A DNA stretch of 64,000 nt, from contig CANKVU010000009.1 of assembly GCA_947487205.1 (NCBI GenBank), positions 89,708 through 153,707 of the forward strand, written 5' to 3'. Numbering within the stretch: the first letter of the stretch is position 1; every line of letters begins with the position of its first letter. The notes under the pieces were generated by a model. It was not told the origin of the DNA, searched no databases, and worked only from the letters and a program-made list of their open reading frames with translations. The translations under genes were made by a program, and so were the position numbers. Shown here piece by piece: positions 55,567-64,000 of the stretch. The DNA comes from an uncultured Paracoccaceae bacterium (GTDB lineage: Bacteria > Pseudomonadota > Alphaproteobacteria > Rhodobacterales > Rhodobacteraceae).

Positions 55567-56373
55567 ATGCGCCAGTCTTCGGATGAAACCGCCCGTGCCC
55601 TGCGCGCGGAGGTCGACGCCTTCGTGGCGTCGCATTTCCGGCTGGCCGGGACCTTGCGGCTGCACGCCGCCGCGCTGGGCTGGGATCTTCTTCGCGCACC
55701 CCTCAACGTGGCCCTGGCGCCGATCTATCTGGCGACGCTGCTGGCCGGTCTCGTCGCCCGCCTGATCGGCCTGCGCCGTTTCGGGGGCTGGCTGCGCGCG
55801 CGCCGGATCCTGATGCCCACCGCCGTATCCCGGCAGGTTCAGGCGCGGATCGAGGCCGAGCTTCTTGGGGGGATGCCGCTGACGCCGCGCAGTCGCCGCC
55901 TGATCGAGGATTATGCCGCCGTCCGCTCCGCTGTGGCCGAGATCACGACCTCCCTCGTCGTGCTCGCCACGGGGCTGGTGCTGTTCGGCGCCGCGACGCC
56001 CGGCATCACGTCGCTCACGCCGACCGTCTCGGGGTATATCGTGCATTCCTCGGCGGTGACCAACTTCCCGCTGGGATCGCGCGTGGGCGAAGTCTGGTAC
56101 GGCGTGTTTCCCGTCACGCAGCCGGTCTGGTTCGTCGTGACGACGGGGGTGGTGCTCGCGATGGCCGCCTCGCTCGTGACGACCTTCGCGGGCATCGTCG
56201 CCGATCCGCTCCAGGCGGCGACGGGGCTGCACCGCCGGCGCCTGGTCCGCCTTCTCGACAAAGTCGCCGCAGCGGAGGGGCAGGCATCGGGGCTCGCCCC
56301 GGAACATATCCTCGCCCGGCTTGCCGATATCACGGATGCGGGGATAAGCGTCGTCCGGCTGTTCCGGCCATAG
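55567..56373 (+). CDS. DUF6635-like membrane protein
   Basis: A 268-residue protein with several hydrophobic segments (LNVALAPIYLATLLAGLVARLIGL, ITTSLVVLATGLVLFGAATPGI, WFVVTTGVVLAMAASLVTTFAGIV). The N-terminus SDETARALRAEVDAFVASHFRLAGTLRLHAAALGWDLLRAPLN resembles proteins annotated DUF6635, recalled rather than searched. Function unknown. The ATG at 55567 is used; an in-frame GTG two codons upstream is an alternative. It converges with the glutamate dehydrogenase gene. Confidence 0.65.
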   Translation: MRQSSDETARALRAEVDAFVASHFRLAGTLRLHAAALGWDLLRAPLNVALAPIYLATLLAGLVARLIGLRRFGGWLRARRILMPTAVSRQVQARIEAELLGGMPLTPRSRRLIEDYAAVRSAVAEITTSLVVLATGLVLFGAATPGITSLTPTVSGYIVHSSAVTNFPLGSRVGEVWYGVFPVTQPVWFVVTTGVVLAMAASLVTTFAGIVADPLQAATGLHRRRLVRLLDKVAAAEGQASGLAPEHILARLADITDAGISVVRLFRP

Positions 56374-56398
56374 CCCGCCGGGTCGCGCCCCGCCCCGC

Positions 56399-57841
56399 CT
56401 AGAGACCCTTCGCCCGGTAGCTCATGGCGATCCGCTCGATGGCGACCAGATAGGCGGCGGTCCGGAGATCGTCGAGGTCGTCCCGCCCGTGCCAGACCTC
56501 GCGCATCGCCTGGTAGGCGGTCCGCATCGTGTCGTCGAGCCCCGAGCGGACGAGTTCCAGCTCGTCCGACCCCTGGAGGTATTTCTGCTTGAAGTGCGGC
56601 GTCATCGACCAATGGTCGCCGAGATAGGCGTCGAGGCGCTCCAGCTCGCTGACGATCAGGTTCTGGCGCGCCTCCTCGGCGCGGCGCTGCATGCGGCCGA
56701 ACCGGATGTGGCTGAGGTTCTTGACCCATTCGAAATAGCTCACCGTCACGCCGCCGGCATTGGCGTACATGTCGGGAATGATCACCACGCCCCGCTCGCG
56801 CAGGATGTCGTTCGCCCCCGACGTGACCGGTCCGTTGGCGGCCTCGATGATGAGCGGCGCCTTGATGTGGTGGGCGTTGCCCAGGTTGATGACCCCCTCC
56901 AGCGCCGCCGGGATGAGGATGTCGCATTCCTCGGTCAGAAGGCTCGCACCGTCCGCGACATGGGTGGCCTCGGGATAGCCCGCGACGCCGCGATGTTCGC
57001 CGATCCACCGGCGGACATCGTCCACGTCGAGCCCGTCGGCGTTCCAGATGCCGCCGTCGCGCTCGATGATCCCCTGGATGACCGCGCCGTCCTCCTCGGA
57101 CAGGAACTTCGCGGCGTGATAGCCGACATTCCCGAGGCCCTGCACGATGATCCTCTTGCCGTCGAGATCGCCCGACAGGCCCGTCGTGGCCACGTCCTCG
57201 GGATGGCGAAAGAACTCCCGCAGGGCGTATTGCACGCCCCGGCCGGTCGCCTCGGTACGGCCCTTGATGCCCCCGGCATGGGCCGGCTTCCCGGTCACGC
57301 AGGCCGAGGCGTTGATGTCGGTGGTGTTCATCCGCCGGTACTGGTCGGCGATCCAGGCCATCTCGCGCTCCCCGGTGCCCATGTCGGGGGCGGGGACGTT
57401 CTGGCTGGGGCTGATCAGGCTGCGCTTGGCCAGCTCGTAGGTGAAGCGCCGCGTGATCTGTTCCAGCTCGTGCTCCTCCCATTCGTCGGGATCGATGCGC
57501 AGGCCGCCCTTGGAGCCCCCGAACGGCGCCTCGACCAGGGCGCACTTGTAGGTCATGAGCGCGGCCAGCGCCTCGACCTCGTCCTGATGGACGTTGGTCG
57601 CGTAGCGGATGCCGCCCTTGACCGGCTCCATGTGCTCGGAATGGACCGAGCGATACCCGGTGAACGTGTGGATCGTCCCGCGCAAGCGGACGCCGAAGCG
57701 GACGGTATAGGTCGAGTTGCAGACCCGTATCTTCTCCGCGAGCCCCTCGCTCAGCCCCGCCAGCGGCACGGCGCGCTTGAACATGATGTCGACGCTCTCG
57801 CGGAACGTGGGTTCATGGCTGGGAGAAGTTCTGGAGGTCAT
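56399..57841 (-). CDS. gdhA: Glutamate dehydrogenase
   Basis: A 480-residue Glu/Leu/Phe/Val dehydrogenase. The substrate-lysine region GGIRYATNVHQDEVEALAALMTYKCALVEAPFGGSKGGLR, the catalytic Asp region PAPDMGTGEREMAWIADQY and the Rossmann motif IIVQGLGNVGYHAAKFL are complete. It interconverts glutamate and 2-oxoglutarate with ammonia. Start MTSRTSPSHEPTFRESVD at 57841 has GAGGA at good spacing; a start 14 codons upstream is less likely. The 298-base gap upstream holds its promoter and separates it from a divergent oxidoreductase. Confidence 0.93.
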   Translation of the reverse strand: MTSRTSPSHEPTFRESVDIMFKRAVPLAGLSEGLAEKIRVCNSTYTVRFGVRLRGTIHTFTGYRSVHSEHMEPVKGGIRYATNVHQDEVEALAALMTYKCALVEAPFGGSKGGLRIDPDEWEEHELEQITRRFTYELAKRSLISPSQNVPAPDMGTGEREMAWIADQYRRMNTTDINASACVTGKPAHAGGIKGRTEATGRGVQYALREFFRHPEDVATTGLSGDLDGKRIIVQGLGNVGYHAAKFLSEEDGAVIQGIIERDGGIWNADGLDVDDVRRWIGEHRGVAGYPEATHVADGASLLTEECDILIPAALEGVINLGNAHHIKAPLIIEAANGPVTSGANDILRERGVVIIPDMYANAGGVTVSYFEWVKNLSHIRFGRMQRRAEEARQNLIVSELERLDAYLGDHWSMTPHFKQKYLQGSDELELVRSGLDDTMRTAYQAMREVWHGRDDLDDLRTAAYLVAIERIAMSYRAKGL

Positions 57842-58139
57842 GTCGATCCTCGTCTGTCGCATTGCTGCCGAAAAATCGTGCATGCAGCCTTGCAGTCGAG
57901 CATTGGCTTGCCAAGCACTTTCGATGGCGGGCGCGGAGCGTGGACCATGCCGCCCGTCCGCCGGGGACCGATGCCCCTGTCCGCGCGCCCTCCGCCGCCC
58001 AATCGTGCCGGCGGGATAGCCGTTCGATCATGATCTCGCGGGCGCGGCGAAATCCCCCGCTGTTCTTTGCGCTTTCGCGTGGAACGGAATAGGTGCGCCC
58101 CGACGATGCTCCGCTCGCCGGGAAGTAGAAGGTTCTGAG

Positions 58140-59507
58140 ATGCTGGATACCGTCATCGTGGGGGCCGGCTTCGCCGGATTGTCGGCGGCCCGGGCCCTGA
58201 TGGCCGAAGGGCGCGACGATTTCGTCGTGCTCGAGGCGCGGGACCGGGTCGGCGGGCGGACCAAGCCGGGACAGCTCGGCGATCTCCGCATTGATCTCGG
58301 GGGCATGTGGATGGCGCCGACCCAGGCGCGGCTCCGGCGCCTGGCCGCGCATTACCGGATCCGGCCCTACCCGACCTATCTCGACGGCGACGCGATCTTT
58401 CGGGTCGGCGACCGGCAGCGGAGGGGCCCGCGCGAGGATCTGAGCCGGCTCTTCGGCCTCGGTGGCGGCCTCGCCTATCTCCTGGCCCGCTGGCGGCTCG
58501 GCCGGCTCATGGCCCCCCTCGACACCACGCGGCCCTGGGCGCATCCTCAGGCCGCGCGGCTCGACGCGACGACCCTCGAGACCTGGATTTCGCGGAACAT
58601 CCTCCATCCGCTGCCGCGGGCGGCGTTCCGCACGGTCTGCACCACGGTCCTCTGCGCGGAGCCCTCGCAGGTCTCGATGCTCTTCTTCCTGCATTACCTG
58701 AAATCCGGCGGCGGCCTGAATGTCCTCATCTCGTCGGATACCGGAGGGGCGCAGAACCTGCTCTTTCACGGCGGCGTCCACCAGATCAGCCGCCTGATGG
58801 CCGGCGAAGTGGGTCCGCGGCTGCGCCTCGAGGCGCCCGTGACGGCCATCCGCTGGGATGCGGGCTCCGTGACGGTCGACAGCGCCGCGGGCAGCTTCAC
58901 CGCCCGCACCGCCATCATCGCCGTCCCCCCCACCCTTCTGGACCGGATCGCGTTCACCCCCGCCCTGCCCCGCCCGCGCGCGGCGGCCGGCGCGCGTCTG
59001 GTGATGGGATCGTCGATCAAGTTCTGGCTCCTTTACGCGCGGCCGTTCTGGCGCGACCAGGGGCTGAACGGCACGATCCTGAGCGACGACGCGCCCGCGA
59101 CCCCGGTTATGGACGTCTCGCCCCCCGGCCAGGACAAGGGCGTGCTGGTCGGGTTCTTCGACGGCGCATCGGCCATCCGGCACGCCGATCTGACGGCCTC
59201 GGAACGCCGCTCGATCGTGGTCGACATGATCGCCACGCATCTGGGGGCCGACGCCCTCGAACCGCTGGAATACGTCGAGAACGACTGGACCGGCGAGGAA
59301 TGGTCGGGGGGATGCTACGGCGCCTACGCGCCCCCCGGCGTCTTCGCGCGCTACGGCAAGCACCTGCGAACCCCGGTCGGCCCCCTGCACTGGGCAGGGA
59401 CCGAGACCTCCCCCCGCTGGACCGGGTATATCGAGGGCGCCCTCGAATCCGGGGAAGCGTCCGCGACGGCCGTCCTGGAACGCCTGCGCGAGGGGGACGG
59501 GGCCTAA
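58140..59507 (+). CDS. Flavin-dependent amine oxidase family (NAD(P)/FAD-binding) protein
   Basis: A 455-residue amino-oxidase family flavoprotein. The N-terminal FAD motif is VIVGAGFAGLSAARALMAEG, followed by VLEARDRVGGRTKPGQLGD and DLGGMWMAPTQARL (the RxGGRx motif and its extension typical of monoamine oxidase-like enzymes). The C-terminal FAD segment GPLHWAGTETSPRWTGYIEGALESGEASA is intact. Substrate unknown: amine or carotenoid-type oxidations are both known in the family. The start has little space from the gdhA promoter region. Confidence 0.85.
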   Translation: MLDTVIVGAGFAGLSAARALMAEGRDDFVVLEARDRVGGRTKPGQLGDLRIDLGGMWMAPTQARLRRLAAHYRIRPYPTYLDGDAIFRVGDRQRRGPREDLSRLFGLGGGLAYLLARWRLGRLMAPLDTTRPWAHPQAARLDATTLETWISRNILHPLPRAAFRTVCTTVLCAEPSQVSMLFFLHYLKSGGGLNVLISSDTGGAQNLLFHGGVHQISRLMAGEVGPRLRLEAPVTAIRWDAGSVTVDSAAGSFTARTAIIAVPPTLLDRIAFTPALPRPRAAAGARLVMGSSIKFWLLYARPFWRDQGLNGTILSDDAPATPVMDVSPPGQDKGVLVGFFDGASAIRHADLTASERRSIVVDMIATHLGADALEPLEYVENDWTGEEWSGGCYGAYAPPGVFARYGKHLRTPVGPLHWAGTETSPRWTGYIEGALESGEASATAVLERLREGDGA

Positions 59508-59830
59508 CCCGCATAGAGCGTCTCCGCTGCGATACACGCCGTGCCACCCCGAGGGCGCGGGCCATTTGCAACGGATCCCAGGGAGGCGCGGTCTATGGCA
59601 TTGGTCCCGGGCTCCTGCCTCGAAAATCCATCCGTACCGGGCGCGAAACCGACGGCACGGCCGGTGGTGCCGTGGGATCACGTCGGTCCGAAGCAGGTGC
59701 ATCCTTCCCCTGCCCGGCGGCGAGATGTCCGGGACCTTGCGGAACATTTCCCGCGCGCGGCCGAGCCTCACGCCCGGTGCGGCGAAGGGCCGACCTTTCC
59801 GGCGGGGCCGGATCGACCGGGCGCGGTCGG
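59508..59830. other. Intergenic gap without recognised gene
   Basis: This 323-base GC-rich gap lies between the amine oxidase gene and the convergent VIT gene. I see no coding region, RNA or strong hairpin in it. Confidence 0.45.
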
Positions 59831-60535
59831 CTAGACGCTCACGCCGAAGCTCCAGCCGATACAGGCCGTGACCCCCATGGCGAAGACGCCCCAGACGACC
59901 ACGCGACGGATCGCCGGCAGGACCGGGGCTGCCCCTGCCGCCGCGCCAAGCGCCCCGAGGGCCGCGAGCGAGAGGACCGTCACGATCAGGACGACCGGAA
60001 TGATCGCGGAGGGCGGCGAAAGAAGCGCGCCGACGAGGGGGATCGACGCGGCCGCGCTGAAGGTCGCGGCGGAGGCGAGGGCTGCCTGGAGCGGGTTTGC
60101 GGCATGGATCTCGGACAGGCCAAGCTCGTCCCTGACATGCGTGCCGAGCGCATCGTTCTCGGTCAGCTCGCGGGCGACGATTTCGGCTGTTTCCCGTCGC
60201 AATCCTCGCGATTCGTAGATCGCGACCAGTTCGGCGAACTCCTCCTCGGGAAGTTCGACCAGGGCGATCTCTTCGCGCCGGATGTCGGCGCGTTCCGTAT
60301 CCGCCTGGGACGAGACGGAGACGTACTCCCCGGCCGCCATCGACATCGCCCCGGCGGCAAGGCCCGCGACGCCGGCAATCAGAACCGCCCGTGGCGTGGG
60401 ATCTGCGGCCGCGACGCCGACGATCAGCGACGAGACCGAAACGATGCCGTCATTCGCACCCAGCACGGCGGCCCGTAGCCATCCGCTTCTGGTGACGTAA
60501 TGCGGTTCTCCGGGATGGGCGCTGGTCTCGTTCAC
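59831..60535 (-). CDS. VIT1/CCC1-family (iron/manganese) transporter
   Basis: A 234-residue member of the VIT/CCC1 family. The N-terminus HPGEPHYVTRSGWLRAAVLGANDGIVSVSSLIVGVA is the family hallmark, with AGAMSMAAGEYVSVSSQADTERAD after the second helix and a charged middle region rich in acidic and basic residues (metal-binding in CCC1 homologues). Five hydrophobic helices follow. It exports or stores iron or manganese across the membrane. A GTG start at 60535 is preferred because it immediately precedes NETSAHPGEPH. It is the last intact gene before the decayed region. Confidence 0.85.
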   Translation of the reverse strand: MNETSAHPGEPHYVTRSGWLRAAVLGANDGIVSVSSLIVGVAAADPTPRAVLIAGVAGLAAGAMSMAAGEYVSVSSQADTERADIRREEIALVELPEEEFAELVAIYESRGLRRETAEIVARELTENDALGTHVRDELGLSEIHAANPLQAALASAATFSAAASIPLVGALLSPPSAIIPVVLIVTVLSLAALGALGAAAGAAPVLPAIRRVVVWGVFAMGVTACIGWSFGVSV

Positions 60536-61371
60536 GCGGGACACCTTCGTGCGAGCGAATTTCTCTCGATCGGATCGCCGTCTGCCGCCCCCGCGGACGG
60601 GCGAAGGTCTGTGGTCGGCGACCGACCGCTCCGATTTTCCGACCATACGAGCCGGAGGTTCCGTGCATAGATGGAAAGTCCGAGGGACTGGCCGAGACCA
60701 CGAACCGAGTCGCTTCGATGGACCGCGTCGACGAGGAGGCAAGGAGAGCCGCCGATCGAGAAATGCCGGAAGACGGCCGGCAGGACGGAGCGGGCCGTCC
60801 GTTCGGAAATGAACGCTTGTACGTCGAAGCGACGCCGCGAAGAGATTTTGGCCGTGAAGGCCGAAAACCAGCCAGGCGAGGTCCGGTCAATCGCTGGGGA
60901 CGGCGATGTCTCCGCTCAATGGGTGACATCCGCCGTCCGGGCGGGGGTGTCGGCTTCGGCAATCTGCGCCGGGCGGCACCTCCTTCCGCGTCCACGATGG
61001 ATCAGCCACGTGACGCCCAGGAGGTCGACGATGCCCGACAAGGCGCCCGGCATTGGAATAACGCGACCGCCCCCGGCCCCACGGTGACGTGCCACACCGC
61101 ACCGCAAGACCTCTCCGTGCGGAAAAGGTCGGCGGCACTCGGCGAGCGGGCGCACGATCCGGGCCAGATCCGGCGCGGGTTGTGACCGTGCCCGTCGAGC
61201 GTCGCGACGATCGATGCCCGGGAGGTCTCGACCCCCGGTGCGGATCGCGGCCGATTGTCCCGCGCCGACGGCGTGCAGGAGGGGCCGCAGGCCCGGACCC
61301 GAGGGCATGCGAGCCCGCACGATCGCGCCCCTGCCGTCCGTCGTGCCGTCGTCGAGCGCGGCCTCCTTTCC
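60536..61371. other. Non-coding stretch with no recognisable gene
   Basis: This 836-base region has only short, low-quality frames on both strands, and none resembles a known protein. It is less GC-biased at third positions than the neighbouring genes. It adjoins a run of pseudogenes and probably contains degraded DNA. Confidence 0.4.
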
Positions 61372-61869
61372 ACCTGCGCGCATGCGCCCGTTGATCATCG
61401 CGCAGGCGAGGTTCTCGTGGTGGCGCGAGCTTTCGAAGGCCACGCCGGCGACATGGATGGCGGCAAGGATTAGGATGAGAACGGCCGCAAGTTCGTGGAT
61501 CTCCCCTTCTTGGTCGCCCCCCCAGAACATGTCGGTTGCCTAAAACCAGACCGTCGGGACCATCGCGGCGACCGCGGCGAGGAGCGCCACGATCATCGCG
61601 GCGCCCGCCGGTTTGTGACCCACGCGGCATCGTGGGAGATCTCAGCGATAGCGGGCGACAGCCAGCCCCCCGGTCGAAGTCCGAGAACCGCGCAGGACGC
61701 GATCCCACGCCCCCCAGGAGAGACGCGCCGCGAGGAAACAACCGTGATTCCCGTGCCGCCATTGCGGTCCGTCCTCGGTCAGCCAGGCCCCGCCGATCAC
61801 CGCGACCTGCGACCAGTGGACGATCCGCGCGAACGGATTCTGGACCCGAACCGCGTCGGGCTCCGTCAT
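61372..61869 (-). pseudogene. Broken cytochrome b561-type gene
   Basis: Three minus-strand frames give consecutive parts of a b-type cytochrome. MTEPDAVRVQNPFARIVHWS and GGAWLTEDGPQW form the N-terminus with the first haem His. Then comes PAGAAMIVALLAAVAAMVPTVWF followed by an in-frame stop (TAG, 61540-61542). Then MFWGGDQEGEIHELAAVLIL, IHVAGVAFESSRHHENL and ACAMINGRMRAG form the last helix with haem ligands. At least one frameshift and one nonsense mutation are visible, so it cannot make a full protein. Confidence 0.72.
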
Positions 61870-61879
61870 CCGACCCAGT

Positions 61880-62104
61880 CTCCTCGACAAGGGCGGGATC
61901 GAAGATGTTCTCGACGCGCTGGCCGGCGACATGCCTACCGTTGACCTGATGGCGGCCGTCCTCCTCCGTCACATTGGAGATCGTCCATCCCCTGTCGGCA
62001 AGCTCGGACATGCGGGCCATGCCGTGGATCACGTCGTGGCCCGTGACGAGGCGGAGGCGGCCCGGCTCGTGGCCGAGTGCGCCGCTAATTCGCTCGATCT
62101 CGGC
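61880..62104 (-). pseudogene. Remnant of a PepSY-domain protein gene
   Basis: A minus-strand reading contains MSELADRGWTISNVTEEDGR, then HQVNGRHVAGQRVENIFDP with ALVEE, which fits the PepSY fold pattern of a helix followed by strand-turn-strand. PepSY proteins are commonly encoded directly upstream of b561-type cytochromes, as here (11 bases before the broken cytochrome start). Its 5' part is not recognisable, consistent with a deletion. The assignment is moderate. Confidence 0.5.
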
Positions 62105-62109
62105 CCGCC

Positions 62110-62586
62110 GGACGGGTCGCCCGCGACCTTGCGCGGGAGCGGAGGGGGCCGGCGACCACACGCCGGTGGTCGTGACCACGACCTGGAGACCAGATCAGCC
62201 ACCGGATCGCCGGCCTCGATGCCGGTGCCGACGATCACGTGGTCAGCCCGACGATCTTACCGAGGTCGTCGAGCGGTACCGCGGTTGCGCGACGGGCGGA
62301 CGGTCACGCCGGGTCCGAGAACGCCATAGCACCGCTCGTGGTCGTCCGGGCGCGCGCCGGGGTGCACCGGGATGGGGTCGAGACTTGCCTGACCTCACGC
62401 AAACGGGCGTTTCTCGACGCGCTCGTCGCCGCACGGGAACGCATCCCCAGCCACGCGGCGCGGCTTTCTGCCTTCGACGACGACATCGCGGGCAATGTGA
62501 TCGAGGTCTATGCCTCGCACCTGCGCGCGAAGATCGGCCGCAACAGGATCGAGACCCGCCGGGGGCTCGGCTGCAGCGTCCGGTGA
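62110..62586 (+). pseudogene. Truncated, frameshifted OmpR-family response regulator
   Basis: The plus strand retains part of a receiver domain (TPVVVTT then, after a frameshift, DQISHRIAGLDAGADDHVV) and a wHTH-type C-terminus (LTSRKRAFLDALVAARERI, NVIEVYASHLRAKIGRNRIE, TRRGLGCSVR). The N-terminal receiver half with the phosphorylatable Asp is missing. The stop overlaps the start of a decayed histidine kinase as in an intact two-component operon. Confidence 0.75.
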
Positions 62587-63593
62587 ACCGGGCCTGGACG
62601 CGCGCTGGATGTCTCGTATCGGCCATGCTCGCGATCGTCGTGCTGGACTGGTCGCTCACCATGAAGCTTGGTTTCTGGCCGCGTGCCCACGGGATGCACG
62701 CCCCCCTCGATCGCGGGCTTCAAGATCCGTCCGCGATACGCGTTCGATCTGGTGAAGGCCGGCGTCACGCCCGCGCCCCTGCCCGAGAGAGCCGTCATCT
62801 CGCGCAGCACCGTATCATGGCACATCCACCGCGCGGAACGGAACGGCCGCGTCGTGGAGATCGGGCAAACCCCGCCTTCCGGCGCGAGGAATTCTGGGAA
62901 AGTGCAGGCGCCGTCCTCGTGGTGATTATCCCGCTCCTCTTCATCGTCGCGCTGGACCGTGCGGGTCGCGCTCGGACCGGCCCGTCGACTGGCCGCGACG
63001 ACCGCCGGGCGTGACGCCGCGAACGGATCGGCGGAGGGTCTGCCGGGCGGACCGCGGCCCGTGGCGCTCTCCGTGAACGATCACCAGGCGCGCATCGACT
63101 GGCTTCTTGCTGCCAAGCGCGCGGTCGCGGCGAAGGCCACTCGCGAATTGCGAACCCCGCTCGCGGCGGCACGGGCCCGAACGGCCGCGCCTGGCTCCGT
63201 CGCGCGCGTGCATCAAGGTGTCGCGCGGCGGACGCGGATCGTGTACCGCCTGCTGCAGCTTGCCCGAGCCGAGGCTGGCGACGCCGGGCGGTCGTGGATC
63301 TCGTGTCGCTGGAGCGTCATGTCCAAGCCGAATGTCCCGACGGGGTCATCCTCGACGACGCAGATGCGGCGCGGCTGATGGCGCGAAGCCACGCCGCCAC
63401 GGCGCTCGACCATGGCGCAGGGGCCGTGCGTGTCCGGGTTGGACCCGGCATGCTGGCGACGGAGAACCGCGCGGCACCCGGTACCGTGCTGCATGCGGCT
63501 CGGTTCGACAAGGGCAGAGCCTTTCGCGGGACGGTCCCCGGATTGACCATTGTCGGGACCGTCGCGGAGCAGCTCGACCTGACGCCCGATCGG
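62583..63593 (+). pseudogene. Decayed sensor histidine kinase gene
   Basis: Successive plus-strand frames preserve TM1 (GCLVSAMLAIVVLDWSL), TM2 (AGAVLVVIIPLLFIVAL), a HAMP-like linker, an H-box region AAKATRELRTPLAAARAR, then LQLARAEAGD, and an ATPase domain remnant VRVRVGPGMLATENRAAPG with GTVPGLTIVGTVAEQLD. The phosphoacceptor His of the HELRTP box is replaced by Arg (CGC at 63142-63144). Frame changes near 62.95 and 63.3 kb confirm that it is a pseudogene. It follows the response regulator remnant without a gap. Confidence 0.75.
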
Positions 63594-63901
63594 TCCAACA
63601 CGCGCGATCGGGTTTGCGGGGTGCTGCAATCTCCGGCTGCCAGCGACACCTGGAGCATCGCTATCAGGCTGGCGCAAGATTGCGACCTCGGCGGCTTGGT
63701 GACCAGGCGGACGGAGCGTGCGGATCTGAAGAATGACGCGAAATCACCGCCTGCGATCTTGCGAGATGGCGCAATCGCACCGGCGCTCGCGCTCCTGTCC
63801 GTCGCCTGGAGGATGTGGCTCCGCGGAAACCTTCTCGTTCCGGCGAAGACCTTCGTGCTTGGCACTCACAAGCGATCATTTCCTCGACCTGGGCTCAGGA
63901 C
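63594..63901. other. Unassigned sequence between kinase remnant and IS element
   Basis: No recognisable coding sequence. It is less GC-rich than most of the window. The right end (about 63890-63901) should contain the terminal inverted repeat of the adjoining IS element, but I cannot define the repeat because the other end lies outside the window. Confidence 0.4.
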
Positions 63902-64000
63902 TCATAGCCAATAGATGACGGTCGCTGCGAGCGCGATGGCAGAGAGGAAGACCTTGGGACAGCGGTCGTAGCGCATGGCGACCCGCCGCCAGTCTTTCAG
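63902..64000 (-). mobile_element. IS5-family transposase gene, C-terminal end (continues beyond the window)
   Basis: The minus strand encodes the last 32 residues of an IS5-family DDE transposase: LKDWRRVAMRYDRCPKVFLS and AIALAATVIYWL with a stop at 63902-63904. The WRRVAMRYD and ATVIYWL elements are characteristic of the C-terminus of IS5/IS1031-type transposases. The rest of the element lies to the right, outside the window. The element borders the decayed two-component/cytochrome region. Confidence 0.8.

Noticed and set aside
59541..59834. Short plus-strand open frame after the amine oxidase gene
   Set aside because: Its translation is Pro/Arg-rich with no recognisable family, and it runs into the convergent VIT gene. 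Nothing supports it as real.

Overview
The window is a GC-rich alphaproteobacterial chromosome segment, most likely from a member of the Rhodobacterales. Three things point there: the ethylmalonyl-CoA (EMC) pathway genes ccr, ecm, mch and an mcl2-type gene interleaved with the TCA-cycle clusters sdhCDAB, mdh, sucCD, sucAB and lpd; a LuxR/LuxI quorum-sensing pair; and small genes typical of that order (the FYDLN acid-rich TIGR02300 protein, DUF1737, NnrU, a TauE/TIGR02186 pair). The gene order of the central block resembles, from memory, the Rhodobacter sphaeroides region that carries ccr-ecm, suc, mdh, mch and sdh.

Layout. 0-1.2 kb: end of a NifU-domain gene, then tsaB-rimI. 1.3-7.2 kb: a purine-nucleoside uptake and phosphorolysis operon (BMP-family binding protein, double ABC ATPase, a small coiled-coil membrane protein, two permeases, purine nucleoside phosphorylase). 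7.3-9.0 kb: TauE/SafE exporter with its TIGR02186 partner. 9.0-12.1 kb (minus strand): small protein, luxR, luxI, RecD-like helicase. 12.3-17.7 kb: ccr, an acyltransferase, ecm and an H-NS-like protein. 17.7-25.2 kb (minus strand): sdhCDA-lipoprotein-sdhB, mch-DUF1737-nnrU-mcl2, a second TauE. 25.3-39.3 kb (plus strand): PRC-barrel protein, mdh, then a long suc-odh-lpd operon in which sucC and sucD are separated by a polysaccharide pyruvyl transferase gene and a small membrane protein. 39.4-46.4 kb: GntR regulator, YgjP-like metallopeptidase, TIGR02300, tRNA-Ala(GGC), an envelope/stress cluster (DUF3618, holin-like, apolipoprotein-like, 22-residue membrane peptide), MscS channel, a 19-G homopolymer and a BrkB protein. 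46.4-47.3 kb: a decayed tungstate-uptake locus. 47.5-60.5 kb: AarF kinase, K+ channel, spermidine-synthase-like protein, a polar amino-acid ABC transporter facing a EutC/EutB-type pair, glutamate dehydrogenase, a flavin amine oxidase and a VIT-family transporter. 60.5-64.0 kb: a mostly non-coding stretch of pseudogenes (cytochrome b561, PepSY protein, OmpR-type response regulator, histidine kinase) ending in the edge of an IS5-family element.

The metabolic core works as a unit: acetyl-CoA assimilation through the EMC pathway yields glyoxylate and propionyl-CoA-derived succinyl-CoA, which enters the TCA genes encoded alongside. The most interesting regulatory observation is a 42-bp element with the same architecture (two 10-bp GATC-centred palindrome-like boxes exactly 21 bp apart, then CGCAAT six bases on) upstream of both sdhCDAB and the suc operon, suggesting one regulator for the succinate/succinyl-CoA part of the cycle. 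The other points of interest are the two decayed loci, the split sucC/sucD arrangement, and several conserved-looking tiny proteins embedded in operons.
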